In this document: piece by piece, positions 1-8,725 of the stretch
Numbering within the stretch: position 1 is the first letter of the stretch
How the letters are laid out: the number at the start of each line of letters is the position of its first letter
From: Salinarchaeum laminariae
Lineage (GTDB): Archaea; Halobacteriota; Halobacteria; Halobacteriales; Salinarchaeaceae
Assembly: GCF_023204835.1 (NCBI RefSeq)
Contig: NZ_CP096270.1
Span: forward strand, 1,302,001 to 1,366,000
Direction of reading: 5' to 3'
DNA: 64,000 bases
Translations under genes and position numbers: made by a program
Notes under the pieces: model-generated
What the model saw: the letters and a program-made list of their open reading frames with translations, nothing else
Told to the model about the DNA's origin: nothing
Databases searched by the model: none

Positions 1-618
1 CTGGACTACGAGTTCCCCGACCATCTCCGCGAACTGGCCGAAGTCACCCGTGATCACGACCTCTGGATCAAGGAGGACGACAGGAGCGACGACATTTCTG
101 ACTACTCCTACTGGGTCGACGAGGCCGAGACCTACGTCGAGGTCGTCCGCGAGCACGGCCCCGATCTCCCCGAAGAGACGATGACGATGCTCGAGGAGCG
201 CCGCGTCGAGAAGCAGGATCTGATCGAGCGCGCGCTCCGCCGCGCCGAGTTCAAGGACATCGGCCCCTGGACCGTCGGCGTCACCTACGGCCGCTGCTCA
301 CAGAACGAGGTCGCGGAGGGCATGCGTGAGGAGGGCGCCGACGCGTCCGTCATCGTCAAACCCTCCGGCCCGGCGTCGATTCGCGGCACCGAGGAGTTCC
401 AGCGCGCCCACGAGGTCGCGGGCAAGGTCAACGGCGGCGGCCACCCGAAAGCTGCGGGCTGCAAACCCGACGTCTACGACGACATGATGGACTACGCCCA
501 CCACTGGACGACCCAGGGTGCCGTGACGAAGCAGGCGATCGTCGATGCGTTCCGGGAGGTGGCTGACGAGGCCGAGGCCGAAGACGACGAAGCAGCAGCG
601 GATTCGGACGACTCCTAG
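1..618 (+). CDS. DHH/DHHA1 family phosphoesterase, C-terminal part
   Basis: The reading frame is open from base 1, so the N-terminus with the DHH catalytic motifs lies outside the window. The 205 visible residues end in a DHHA1 domain: a conserved glycine-rich GGGHPKAAG motif lies near visible residue 150, after a segment with VGVTYGRCSQNEVAEGM. This motif is the substrate-binding signature of RecJ/NrnA/GdpP-type phosphoesterases, which cut single-stranded nucleic acid, nano-RNA or cyclic dinucleotides using Mn2+. The last 20 residues are very acidic, usual for haloarchaea. Whether it is RecJ-like or NrnA-like cannot be decided without the N-terminus. An internal ATG at 181 is not the start, because homology continues upstream of it. 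Confidence 0.85.
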   Translation: MDYEFPDHLRELAEVTRDHDLWIKEDDRSDDISDYSYWVDEAETYVEVVREHGPDLPEETMTMLEERRVEKQDLIERALRRAEFKDIGPWTVGVTYGRCSQNEVAEGMREEGADASVIVKPSGPASIRGTEEFQRAHEVAGKVNGGGHPKAAGCKPDVYDDMMDYAHHWTTQGAVTKQAIVDAFREVADEAEAEDDEAAADSDDS

Positions 619-719
619 ACCGCCGATTCTTCTGACGACCGTTTCTGGCCGCCGCGCCGCCGGCTACCGCGAGCCTTGACAGACCACAGGGGTTTCGCGC
701 GATTCGACAGATAACTTTC

Positions 720-838
720 GGGTGGGAATGGAAGGGGCCGACCGCTCGTGGCTTCCGACGACGTAAGCACCGCAGGCGAGCGCCAGCGAGCCGAGGAGCG
801 CAACGAGTCAGAAGCCGCGAGCGGGAGGGGGCTTCCAA
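720..838 (+). repeat. Dispersed intergenic repeat, family A, copy 1
   Basis: A GC-rich block opens with GGTGGGAATGGAAGGGGCCG and closes with GCGAGCGGGAGGGGGCTTCC. The same two ends, with a similar middle (GACGTAAGCAC, CAGCGAG), recur at 13531-13650 (inverted) and 13744-13854 (direct). It lies in the gap before the lipoprotein gene at 922. An open frame running through it makes that gene look longer than it is. No protein is suggested; it may be a non-autonomous mobile repeat or structured RNA. Confidence 0.75.
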
Positions 839-921
839 ACGAACACTGCCATACTGGAAGGACCCTGTTCACAGCGCGATTCGGTAGAAAACTTATGCCA
901 GCCACGTCAGTTGGCTGTCGT

Positions 922-1596
922 ATGCACAGGTCCCCCTCCCGACGAGCGTTCGCCGCGCTCGCCGCTACCGCCGTCGCCGGTTGTCTGAGCGTTCCGAACC
1001 GCCACGCCTCGAACGACGAGCCAGCGAACGAGAGCGACCCTGACGACAACTCTGGTCTTCGCGATCGCGTTCAGACGAACTGCACCACGTCGATGGCGTC
1101 GCCGGATCCCTATCCTGACCTCCAGATCGAGTACGACGACGTTCCCGAGGACGCTGGCGTGGCGATGTGCGTCCAGGCTGTCCAGCCGTTCACAGATGAT
1201 TCACCGGCCAAGATCGCCGTGGAGTTGACGAACGTCAGCGATTCGTCGGCGACGTACGGTTTCGGAATCAGTCCGCCATGGGGCGGCGTGTTCGCGGAGC
1301 ACGTCCAACAGGAGGCGACGCTCATTTTCGTACCAGACTACCGCGAACATGTCGGAAGCGAGGGGTTGATTCCGCAACGGGCGACGGACGGCTGCTGGCG
1401 GGCTCAATCGCTCTATAGCGGCGAGGACATCGGTCTGACTGCCACCGTTGATCCCGCCGAGACGATTCGAGAGGAGTACACGATCCTGGCGGCCGAAGGG
1501 AGCGCGTGCCTCACGCAGGGCACATACCGATCCGAGGAAGCGCACTACGACCCGGTCCCGGACGCCTGGGGTTTCGATATCACGCTGTCGGCGTGA
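922..1596 (+). CDS. Putative secreted lipoprotein, unknown function
   Basis: A 224-residue protein. The chosen ATG gives a short N-terminus with RR followed by a hydrophobic run and the lipobox AVAGC (cysteine near residue 20), typical of Tat-exported haloarchaeal lipoproteins. The mature part begins with a D/E/N-rich linker and then a globular beta-rich domain containing VELTNVSDSSATYGFG, which resembles immunoglobulin-like surface domains by eye only. The frame stays open upstream to 748 but that part is repeat DNA, so 922 is preferred. It ends 15 bases before the convergent PIN gene. I do not recognise a named family; the role is probably cell-surface or periplasm-equivalent. Confidence 0.75.
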   Translation: MHRSPSRRAFAALAATAVAGCLSVPNRHASNDEPANESDPDDNSGLRDRVQTNCTTSMASPDPYPDLQIEYDDVPEDAGVAMCVQAVQPFTDDSPAKIAVELTNVSDSSATYGFGISPPWGGVFAEHVQQEATLIFVPDYREHVGSEGLIPQRATDGCWRAQSLYSGEDIGLTATVDPAETIREEYTILAAEGSACLTQGTYRSEEAHYDPVPDAWGFDITLSA

Positions 1597-1610
1597 CCGC
1601 ATGCACCGGT

Positions 1611-1976
1611 TCACTGTTCTTCGAGCGGCACGCGCTCACAAACGTCGTCGTACGATCGATCGCTCGATACGATCGGATCACCGTCAGCGGCGACCGCGTG
1701 CAGTGCATCGAATGGGGTCAGTCCTCGATCGCTCACATAGCTCGCGGCTGCGAGCACACGCTCCTCGTCGCCACGGACGTCCAGAAGTGCACTCGCCTCC
1801 GTCACTGTTCGCTCAACGTTTCGTTCCTCCCGGTATGCAACGAGCATCAGTTCGATCAGCGTGAGGTATGAGGTCCAGAGGTCGTCCTCGTGCTTCCTGA
1901 ACACCCGTTCCGCCGGTTCGGAGAGCCAGTCGTCGTCTTTGATGAGCGCAAGCAGAAAGTCAGCTTCCGCGTACAT
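1611..1976 (-). CDS. PIN-domain ribonuclease, VapC-like toxin
   Basis: A 121-residue single-domain PIN protein. The acidic residues that bind metal in PIN nucleases are visible: D6 (in EADFLLAL), E42, D90 (in LTPFDALHA) and D106/D110. VapC toxins cut RNA, often tRNA or rRNA loops. The ATG overlaps the TGA of the upstream AbrB-like gene in an ATGA junction, so the two should be translationally coupled, as in type II toxin-antitoxin operons. A GTG one codon upstream is an alternative start. Function as an active toxin is inferred from fold and context. Confidence 0.87.
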   Translation of the reverse strand: MYAEADFLLALIKDDDWLSEPAERVFRKHEDDLWTSYLTLIELMLVAYREERNVERTVTEASALLDVRGDEERVLAAASYVSDRGLTPFDALHAVAADGDPIVSSDRSYDDVCERVPLEEQ

Positions 1977-2200
1977 CACTCGCCTGCGTCGTCGATTGCG
2001 CTCGATCTGGCGTCCTGTCGGAGTTCCTCGACGGATTTGTCCACGTCGGCGAACTCCTCTCGGAGTGCTGCGAGTGGATCCTCCGAAACTGGAAGCAGAA
2101 CCAGCTGCTCCCCCCGTTCGACGAGCCGGAACTGATCGCCGTACTTCTCGCGAAGCTCCTTCGGGAGGTAGATCCGCCCGTCAGTTGCGTCCACTTCCAT
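1976..2200 (-). CDS. SpoVT/AbrB-family DNA-binding protein, VapB-like antitoxin
   Basis: A 74-residue protein with an N-terminal swapped-hairpin AbrB domain (residues 1-45, with GRIYLPKELREKYG and LLPVSEDPL) and an acidic, probably flexible C-terminal tail (EEFADVDKSVEEL). This is the usual antitoxin layout: DNA binding in front, toxin-neutralising tail behind. It lies immediately upstream of the PIN gene with a 4-base overlap. A TATA-like box and a palindrome sit just upstream, which suits autorepression. Assignment as the antitoxin rests on gene order and domain pairing. Confidence 0.85.
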   Translation of the reverse strand: MEVDATDGRIYLPKELREKYGDQFRLVERGEQLVLLPVSEDPLAALREEFADVDKSVEELRQDARSSAIDDAGE

Positions 2201-2223
2201 AGGCGTCAGTAGCTCGCCATCAC

Positions 2224-2249
2224 TGATAAGGATTCACCAAAATATGGTG
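2224..2249 (-). promoter_or_regulatory. Promoter and palindromic operator of the AbrB/PIN operon
   Basis: Read on the minus strand, a TATA-like CTTATCAG lies at 2224-2231, about 26 bases before the ATG at 2200. This is the spacing of a leaderless archaeal promoter. Directly upstream, 2235-2249 is the palindrome CACCAAAATATGGTG, which overlaps the position of the BRE. Binding by the AbrB-like protein would block promoter recognition. Two TTTTGGAGA copies 20 bases apart follow at 2252 and 2272. Confidence 0.55.
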
Positions 2250-2366
2250 ATTTTTGGAGAAAAACACTCTATTTTGGAGACGGTGAGCCCCCACCCCTCG
2301 CACCCACTCTCCTGTCAACCACCTCGCAAAACCATTATGCTCTATGCCGTGCCAGCCCTCAACACG

Positions 2367-2471
2367 ATGACCCGAAACCCCTCCCACGTCTCGGAGTGGG
2401 CGTCGTTCGTCGGCGAGCGGGTTCCATCGGAGTACGAAGAGGGTGACGCGTCGGGCCGCCGCGCAGAGTAG
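2367..2471 (+). CDS. Possible small protein, 34 residues
   Basis: The frame starting MTRNPSHVSEWASFVG encodes 34 residues rich in charged and aromatic residues. A TATA-like ATTATGCTC lies about 30 bases upstream (2334-2342), which fits leaderless expression. A longer version starting at 2244 would run through AT-rich regulatory DNA and is unlikely. No family is recognised. The gap 2201-2531 otherwise holds the toxin-antitoxin promoter. Low confidence, because nothing but the promoter-like element and plausible composition supports it. Confidence 0.35.
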   Translation: MTRNPSHVSEWASFVGERVPSEYEEGDASGRRAE

Positions 2472-2531
2472 GATCCTCGCAGTCGTCGACGACCGAACGC
2501 CGTCCCCCGAGCTCGATCGTTCCAGTACCGC

Positions 2532-3446
2532 TCAGGCGATCTCGTCGTACTGCTCGGAGAGCTTCTCGGCAGCGTCGTCCATCAGCTCCTGCTCGTAGCC
2601 GTCCAGTTCCCACTCGACGATCTCTTCGACGCCATTGGCACCCAGCTTGACGGGGACGCCGAAGGCGGTGTCGTCGTAGCCGAACTCGCCGTCGAGGACG
2701 ACCGAGCACGGCAGGACCTCGCCGGTGTCGTTGAGGATGGCCTCGACGGTGTGGGCGACGCCCGTTGCCGGACCCCACTGCGTTGCGCCCTTGCGCTCGA
2801 TGACGTCCATGGCGGACTCCTGTAGCTCGCCGAGGATGGCCTCCTTCTGATCCGCGTCGAACTCGGGATCCCGACCGTCGACGCGGAGCTTCGAGAACAT
2901 CGGGACCTGCGCGTCGCCGTGTTCGCCGAGGATCGTCGCCTCGACGTTCTGGACCGGCGAGTCGAAGCGCTCGGAGAGGACGTACCGGAACCGTGCGGAG
3001 TCGAGCCGGCCGCCGAACCCGATCACCTGCTCGCGCGAGCGGTCGCCGGTCTCGTAGAGGTGGCGGTTGAGCAGATCGACGGGGTTGGAGGTCGTCACCG
3101 TGACGAAGTCGTCGCTGTGATCGGCGAGCGAGGACTCGATGTCGTCCATGATCGGGGCGTTGTCGCCCGCGAGATCGATGCGTGTCTGGCCTGGCTGGCG
3201 CGGGATGCCGGCCGTGATAACGACCACGTCAGAGCCCGCCGTCGCGGCGTAGTCGCCCTGCCGGACGCGCGTATTGGAGTCGTAGGCGATGCCGTGGTTC
3301 GCGTCGGCAGCCTGGCCGATCGCCTCGTCCTCCTTGTCCGGAATGTCTACGAAGACGAGCTCGTCCACCACGTCTCGGAGCGCGAGGGAGTAGCCGGCTG
3401 CAGCGCCGACCGTTCCCGCCGCGCCAACGACGCTCACTTTTGTCAT
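2532..3446 (-). CDS. mdh: Malate dehydrogenase (LDH-like type)
   Basis: A 304-residue NAD(P)-dependent dehydrogenase that interconverts malate and oxaloacetate in the TCA cycle. The Rossmann fold opens with [13 protein letters not shown] (residues 5-17). The substrate loop has [13 protein letters not shown] with the two arginines that bind dicarboxylate, which favours malate over lactate. NPVDLL and the catalytic histidine motif GEHGDAQVP follow. Length and start (MTKVSVVG) match characterised haloarchaeal MDH. A further-upstream ATG-like codon at 3467 adds seven non-conserved residues and is not preferred. It stands alone, divergent from the zinc-ribbon protein at 3623. Confidence 0.95.
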   Translation of the reverse strand: MTKVSVVGAAGTVGAAAGYSLALRDVVDELVFVDIPDKEDEAIGQAADANHGIAYDSNTRVRQGDYAATAGSDVVVITAGIPRQPGQTRIDLAGDNAPIMDDIESSLADHSDDFVTVTTSNPVDLLNRHLYETGDRSREQVIGFGGRLDSARFRYVLSERFDSPVQNVEATILGEHGDAQVPMFSKLRVDGRDPEFDADQKEAILGELQESAMDVIERKGATQWGPATGVAHTVEAILNDTGEVLPCSVVLDGEFGYDDTAFGVPVKLGANGVEEIVEWELDGYEQELMDDAAEKLSEQYDEIA

Positions 3447-3622
3447 ACCCACGTACAGCTTCTCCACGTCCCGTGTTAACGGTGTCGCCGATTCTCGTCA
3501 TCACGTCGCCTCTCGCCATTCCGCTTCCTTCCCTCTCTTCCCTTCCCGATCGCGCTCGGGCCCGCCAGCGCTCTGGAGCCACGGTCGGCGCGCTTTTCAT
3601 GCTCGAACTCCTGTTCGGGCAC

Positions 3623-4363
3623 ATGAGCGACGCCGACGACGCCGGGGCCGACGACTCCGGCTTCGACAAGGAAGCCGAACGCGAGCGCCTCCGCGAAAAG
3701 TACGAGGAAGAGCAGGCTGACCGCGAGGCCGCCCAGCAGATGAGCGACCTGCTGCTGAAAGGAGCGACGATGACGAACTCCCACTGCGGCCGCTGTGGTT
3801 CGCCGATCTTCCGCCAGGACGACCAGGAGTTCTGTCCGAACTGCAACGTCGCGGCAGGGGACAAAGCGGACGCCGCGGCTACCGCGAACGAAGCCGCCAC
3901 CGCGGACTCCGCTGACGCGGCCAGCCGGGACCAGCCCCAGGATGCCCAGCAGACCACCGACGCGAGGACCGATCCCGAGGCGGAGCTGGCCGACGTCATC
4001 GCCGGCGAGGAAACGCCGGACCCCGACTCCCAGCCCGTCGAGACCGGTGGCACCTCGATCGCCGAACGCGCGGCGGAGTCGGTCCAGTCCTCCGAGCAGC
4101 CGTCTGCACCGACACAGTCGACGGCGGGCTCCCCGAACGCACAGAGTAAGACAGCTGCTCCCGCCTCCGAACAGCCCGCCACGCAGCCGACGCCCTCGAC
4201 GGGCGAGAACGCGAGCCTCGCCGACGCCCAGCAATCGCTCCTGAACGCGATCACGCAGCACGCCCGCGCGGCAACCGACGCCGACCCACGGACCGCGACG
4301 GAGCACCTCGAAGCCGCCGGCGAGGCCGCCGAGGCGCTTGCGACGATAAGCTCCGAGAACTGA
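3623..4363 (+). CDS. Sjogren/scleroderma autoantigen 1 (p27) family zinc-ribbon protein
   Basis: A 246-residue protein. Residues 12-45 form a highly charged helix (EAERERLREKYEEEQADREA), followed by MSDLLLKGATM and a zinc ribbon CGRCGSPIF...FCPNC (about residues 53-75). This is the signature of the archaeal and eukaryotic autoantigen p27 family, whose biochemical role is unclear. The remaining 150 residues are Ala/Thr/Asp/Pro-rich and likely disordered until a short conserved C-terminal helix (AEHLEAAGEAAEALATI-like). The ATG at 3623 is chosen because homology starts there; the upstream open frame to 3440 is intergenic. Confidence 0.85.
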   Translation: MSDADDAGADDSGFDKEAERERLREKYEEEQADREAAQQMSDLLLKGATMTNSHCGRCGSPIFRQDDQEFCPNCNVAAGDKADAAATANEAATADSADAASRDQPQDAQQTTDARTDPEAELADVIAGEETPDPDSQPVETGGTSIAERAAESVQSSEQPSAPTQSTAGSPNAQSKTAAPASEQPATQPTPSTGENASLADAQQSLLNAITQHARAATDADPRTATEHLEAAGEAAEALATISSEN

Positions 4364-4405
4364 TCGCCGCGGCTCGCTGTCTCCGTTCTCTGGCCGTTCG
4401 TTCTC

Positions 4406-4981
4406 TCAGGGACACGTAGCGTCCACAAATTCGTCGGGCTCGCTACCCTGCCGTCTGGGTTCCGTTGCGCCGCTGGCGACCGACACGAGCATCGCCTGCC
4501 CGCCATATCCGTGGGTCTGGTCGTGGCCACGAACCACGACGCAGCCGGCGGCTTCCGGGATTCCGACCGTCGCCGAGCGGGTGAACTCCTCCGTTCCGTG
4601 TGCGTGGAGTAGCTCCCGACGACCCAGCTGCTCGCCGTCGAGCGTCTCGACCTGCCACCAGTTCGCGTAGCCGTCCTCGCCATCGTCGTCGTGATAGAGG
4701 GTGACGTCGAAGCGGTAGGATCCCTCGCCCTCGGTCTCCACCGCGACTGCCGTGACGTTGGCCTCCTGGAGATCGAGGTCGGCGTCTTCGGTTCCATCTG
4801 AATCGCTGCCGCCGGTGGGGTTGTTCTCGTTTCCATCGCTGGTACCGCTGCCGTCGGATCCATTCTCTGTCGCCTCGTCGTCACTGCCACCGTCGCTCGA
4901 TCCGTCGCAGAGACAGCCGGCAAGCCCGGCAGTCACCGCCGCTCCACTTGCGAGGACGGCTCGTCGCGTCGCACGCTCCAT
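4406..4981 (-). CDS. Secreted lipoprotein, unknown function
   Basis: A 191-residue protein. The N-terminus has a twin arginine (ATRRAVLASGAAV) and a lipobox LAGC near residue 22, indicating Tat export and lipid anchoring. A 45-residue linker of G/S/D/N/E repeats follows, then a compact domain of about 110 residues with FDVTLYHDDDGEDGYANWW and GYGGQAMLV. The composition suggests a beta-sandwich on the cell surface. No named family is recognised. A start further upstream at 5023 lacks signal-peptide character. It lies 111 bases downstream of hef on the same strand, so it may or may not be cotranscribed. Confidence 0.8.
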   Translation of the reverse strand: MERATRRAVLASGAAVTAGLAGCLCDGSSDGGSDDEATENGSDGSGTSDGNENNPTGGSDSDGTEDADLDLQEANVTAVAVETEGEGSYRFDVTLYHDDDGEDGYANWWQVETLDGEQLGRRELLHAHGTEEFTRSATVGIPEAAGCVVVRGHDQTHGYGGQAMLVSVASGATEPRRQGSEPDEFVDATCP

Positions 4982-5092
4982 GGGTCTCCTTCGCGCGCCG
5001 CCACTATGAGAAGTCGGGGCCAATCGAAATCCTGGCGGTACCTACCGGCCGGTTTTTGCACACCTCGCTCGCAGAAACTGCTCGCAACGGTC

Positions 5093-7789
5093 CTACCCAG
5101 TGTACTCGCTCTCGACGACCTCGAGAATCCGCTCGACGGTCACCTGGCCGACGCCGTCGACCTCCAGCAGCTCATCCTCGTCAGCGGTCATCACAGCTCG
5201 GACGCTCCCGAAGTGAGCGAGCAGCGATCGCGCCGTCACGGGACCGATCTCGGCGATCGAGGCCACGACGTACTCCTGTTGCTCGCCGAGCGTCTTCGAC
5301 TGCTTCTCGCCGTGGACCGACACCTGCCGATCGCGATCGCCCTGCTCGCGGCCGGCGATCGTCGCGAGCAGTTCGACGGTCTCGTCGGGATCGTCGCTGT
5401 GCATGACCGAGAGGCCGTAGTCCACCGCCAGCGAGGTGAGCGCGCCACGGATCGCGTTGGGATGGACGTCGCGGCGCTCGTAGACGCCCTCCCCTTCCAG
5501 TATCACGACCGAGCGCTCGTAGTGGCGGGTGAGATCGCCGGCCTGCTCGAACAGCGAGCGGTCGCTCCCGAGCAGCGTGTCGAGGAAGTCCCCGACGGTC
5601 TTGCGCTCGACGGCGACCCGGTCCGAGCAGACGTAGTCTCCGACGGCGAGCGTTTCGAGACGCGTCTCGATCTCGTCCTTGCGCGAGAGGTCCCGCGCGA
5701 TCGTGGATTCGAGCTCGCGCTGGTCGATGACGACCTCGATGGAGTCGGCTTCCGGATCCGGCGCCGCGACGGTGCCCTCCGATTCGGCGTCGTCCGACGA
5801 CCCCTCGCCACCTGCCTGCTCGCCGCTGGCTCCTCCCCCGTCGGAATCGGCGGTATCGGCGCCGCTACCCCCGTCTTCGTCCAACCCCTCTGTTTCACCT
5901 GTGGTTTGTGATTTGTCACCATTTGGCACACCTCCACGGTCCGAGCTGTCTGCCGCATCGAACGAACCGAGAGCGGCCTGTCCGTTGCCTGTCTCCCCGT
6001 CGCCATCGTGCGGTTCTCCGCCGCTACTGCCGCCGTCAGACGCGCGTCTGACGCTCTCTGTCGCCGATTCGTCGGCATCGTCGGCCGTCTGCCCTGCGTC
6101 AGACGCCGGTCCACCCGAAACAGGGGTTGTCTCGGGGGGTTCGCCCGCATCATTCGTCCCGGCAGTAGCACCCGTTTCAGGCGTCGTACCGGGCGCGTCG
6201 CCGGTCGCGAATGCGTCGAGCCCGGACTGCTCGAGGCGGGCGTCGAGCTCGTCGGTCATCTCCTTGAGATCGGTGAGCTCCGCTTCCATCTCCTCCTCGC
6301 GACGTTTGGCGATCCAGAAGAAGGCCTCGTCGCGGGTGTCTTCCGCCAGCAACACGATGACCTTCCCCTTCGCCTGCCGCCCGGTCCGTCCCTTGCGCTG
6401 GATCGAACGGATCGCCGTCGGCACGGGCTCGTAGAACAGAACGAGGTCGACTTCCGGCACGTCGAGCCCCTCCTCGGCGACGGACGTGGAGACGAGCACC
6501 TCGAACTCGCCGTCTCGAAAGGCGTCGAGCGTCTCCTGTTGCTCGTTCTGGGTCATCCCGTCGGAGCCCTCCTTGTCGCCCTGGCCGACGAACCGGCGCG
6601 TGTCGAAATGGTCGCCCAGGAACTCCGTCAGCACCTCCGCGGTGTCCCGGGACTCCGTGAAGACGATCGCGCGCTCGCCGTCCTCGATGCCGAGCGTCTC
6701 CGCGATGCGCAGTCGGGCTTCGGAAAACTTCGGGTGCCGCCCGTCGAACTTGTCGACGCGTCTCATCGCTTCTTTGACGGTCGGATCGGAGACGAACCGC
6801 TGGCTGGCCTTCGAGGCGCCCGAGGATCTGGCCTGCTGGCGCTGGCGTTCGAAGTAACGCTCGACGGCCTCGATAGACTGGGTCTCGACGACCTCGTGGG
6901 CGCGCCGAAGCTTCATGATCTCCGCGTGGATCGACATGCCCTGGTACCCCTCCGACTTGTCCTGATCCATCAGGTCCGTGAGCTTCCCGCGAAGTTTGTT
7001 GAGGTCGCGCTGTGAGAGGTCGGCGCTCCGCAGTTTCGTCACGCCGAGTTCTCGGAGCTGCTCCAGCCGTTCTTCGATCACGTCCGCGAGCGCGTCCCGA
7101 ATCTCGATGAGCTCCTCTGGCAGCTCGACGGAGTCCCACTCGACGTCGGTGTCGTGCGTGAACGCGTCGACGTCGGCGTCGTCTTCGGTCATCACCTCGA
7201 CCTGCCGGAGCCCGAGATTCGCACAGACCGTCAGTATCTCCTCCTCGTCGCCGCCCGGCGAGGCGCTCATCCCCGTGACGAGGGGCTGTTCGGCGTCCTC
7301 GTGGTAGCGCTCGGCGATGTACACGTAGGCGTACTCGCCGGTGCCGCGGTGGCACTCGTCGAAGGTAAGGTGGGTGACGTCCGCGAGATCGATCCGGTTG
7401 CCGATAAGGTCGTTCTCGACGACCTGGGGCGTCGCGATCACGACGGTGGCGTCCTCCCAGAGTGCGGCGCGGTCGTCCGGCCGGACTTCGCCAGTGAAGA
7501 CGACGATCTCCTCGTCGGGAATTTCCAGCGCTTCGCGGTAGAACTCCGCGTGCTGCTCCACGAGGGGTTTCGTCGGTGCTAGCAGGAGGGCCTTCCCGCC
7601 GACCTCGTGAAGTCGGCGTGCCGTTACGACCAGCGAGACGGCGGTCTTGCCCAGGCCCGTCGGTAGGCAGACCAGCGTGTGTCCGTCCATCGCGCGGCCC
7701 GCGAGCTGGAGCTGGTAGCGTCGCCGCTCGAGCACGTCGTCGACGAGCATCGGGTGCTCGATCGACGCCACCGTCTCGCCGTCTGTCAT
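5093..7789 (-). CDS. hef: Hef: XPF/FANCM-type helicase-nuclease
   Basis: An 898-residue protein with the full Hef layout. The SF2 helicase (residues about 1-525) shows LPTGLGKTA (Walker A), FDECHRG (DEAH-type box), GMSASPGG and the C-terminal motif QRKGRTGR. An acidic, disordered linker (about 530-676) follows, rich in G/D/S/T/E. The XPF-type nuclease (about 677-790) has VVIDQRELES and the catalytic AVERKTVGDF. Tandem helix-hairpin-helix DNA-binding motifs end the protein. Hef unwinds and cuts stalled or branched replication forks at the replisome; in Haloferax it interacts with PCNA and is needed when Hjc is absent. The start at 7789 fits the family; an upstream open frame to 8005 is not conserved. 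Confidence 0.95.
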   Translation of the reverse strand: MTDGETVASIEHPMLVDDVLERRRYQLQLAGRAMDGHTLVCLPTGLGKTAVSLVVTARRLHEVGGKALLLAPTKPLVEQHAEFYREALEIPDEEIVVFTGEVRPDDRAALWEDATVVIATPQVVENDLIGNRIDLADVTHLTFDECHRGTGEYAYVYIAERYHEDAEQPLVTGMSASPGGDEEEILTVCANLGLRQVEVMTEDDADVDAFTHDTDVEWDSVELPEELIEIRDALADVIEERLEQLRELGVTKLRSADLSQRDLNKLRGKLTDLMDQDKSEGYQGMSIHAEIMKLRRAHEVVETQSIEAVERYFERQRQQARSSGASKASQRFVSDPTVKEAMRRVDKFDGRHPKFSEARLRIAETLGIEDGERAIVFTESRDTAEVLTEFLGDHFDTRRFVGQGDKEGSDGMTQNEQQETLDAFRDGEFEVLVSTSVAEEGLDVPEVDLVLFYEPVPTAIRSIQRKGRTGRQAKGKVIVLLAEDTRDEAFFWIAKRREEEMEAELTDLKEMTDELDARLEQSGLDAFATGDAPGTTPETGATAGTNDAGEPPETTPVSGGPASDAGQTADDADESATESVRRASDGGSSGGEPHDGDGETGNGQAALGSFDAADSSDRGGVPNGDKSQTTGETEGLDEDGGSGADTADSDGGGASGEQAGGEGSSDDAESEGTVAAPDPEADSIEVVIDQRELESTIARDLSRKDEIETRLETLAVGDYVCSDRVAVERKTVGDFLDTLLGSDRSLFEQAGDLTRHYERSVVILEGEGVYERRDVHPNAIRGALTSLAVDYGLSVMHSDDPDETVELLATIAGREQGDRDRQVSVHGEKQSKTLGEQQEYVVASIAEIGPVTARSLLAHFGSVRAVMTADEDELLEVDGVGQVTVERILEVVESEYTG

Positions 7790-7911
7790 CGTGTTCGATT
7801 CGCCGTCGGCGCGCAAAAGGGTTCCCGTACCTCGGTGGAAGTGGTCTCGAGGCAACAGCCTTCGGACACGTTCCACGAACCGCTCCAGCGTCCGCGCCGG
7901 AGCGATCGCTT

Positions 7912-8100
7912 CTACACGAGACGGTACATCAGCGCGCAAGTGCAAATCCCCGGAACGGCGGCGAACAGGTATGCGAGCGCACTGTTCGCACCGAACAGAT
8001 CCCACCCCGCCAGCAGGAACAGCATGAACACGAGAGCTGCCGGTACAATGACGATGCGAAACTTCAGATCAGCATCGGCAAGATCCTCGAACGTTCCCAT
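7912..8100 (-). CDS. Small membrane protein, two predicted TM helices
   Basis: A 62-residue protein. A short amphipathic start (MGTFEDLADADLKFRI) leads into two hydrophobic helices, VIVPAALVFMLFLLAG and ALAYLFAAVPGICTCAL, with a short loop carrying WDLFGAN. The high hydrophobicity in a GC-rich genome is not expected from a random shadow frame. It sits divergently next to the universal stress protein gene. No family is recognised. Confidence 0.7.
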   Translation of the reverse strand: MGTFEDLADADLKFRIVIVPAALVFMLFLLAGWDLFGANSALAYLFAAVPGICTCALMYRLV

Positions 8101-8276
8101 CGATACCCCGAGTTGTGGGCCGCAACCGTTACTATCTGCCGAATTCCGATGGAATTATTCAAGGGGCCGTCTCCCACCTGTGCCCGACGGAAGCGACGGC
8201 CCCCAGCACGGACCAGCACAGGGTCCTCGCATTCGGTCAGGATCAGCTACAAGACGGTCCACGCCGAAGCCAACAC

Positions 8277-8699
8277 GTGCCACCTTCGCACGTCCTCGTC
8301 GTCCTCGACGGCTCGCCGAAGGCCGAGGCCGCCCTGGAGCACGCTCTCGCCGAGTACGACTGCAAGATTACGGTGCTCAACGTCATCACGCCCGTCGACG
8401 CGGGAATGAGCGAGGGGTCGATCCTCGATCCGGACGACGACCGCGAGCAGGCTGCCCGGGAGCGCGCCGAACGGCTCGCCGCCGAAGCCGACGCGACGGC
8501 GCCGACCGTCGAGCCGGCGGTCGTCTCCGATACCCCGGTCGACGCCGTCGTCGACTATCTCGCCGATCACGACGTCGATCAGGTCGTCCTCGGCGGCCAC
8601 GGCGGCCCACGATTCGAGATCGCGGAGCGGCTCCTCGGGACGGTCGCGACCGACATCGAGGCGGCCGCCGACGTTCCGGTGACGGTCGTTCGCGAGTAG
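8277..8699 (+). CDS. Universal stress protein (UspA family)
   Basis: A 140-residue single-domain Usp. The first strand and helix are HVLVVLDGSPKAEAALEHAL, and the C-terminal ATP-binding signature G-x2-G-x9-G-T is present (GGHGG...LLGTVA). Usp proteins bind ATP and help survival under stress; no partner is evident here. The start is the GTG at 8277, because the conserved first beta strand begins four codons later. The open frame from 8115 would add 54 unrelated residues. Confidence 0.9.
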   Translation: MPPSHVLVVLDGSPKAEAALEHALAEYDCKITVLNVITPVDAGMSEGSILDPDDDREQAARERAERLAAEADATAPTVEPAVVSDTPVDAVVDYLADHDVDQVVLGGHGGPRFEIAERLLGTVATDIEAAADVPVTVVRE

Positions 8700-8725
8700 C
8701 CACTACCGCCTCGTCTGTCAGGAAA

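Noticed and set aside
3229-4923. A long minus-strand open frame of over 560 codons opposite mdh and the zinc-ribbon gene
   Set aside because: It is a shadow of high-GC codon bias; the well-supported mdh and autoantigen-type genes occupy the region, and its sequence resembles no protein family.
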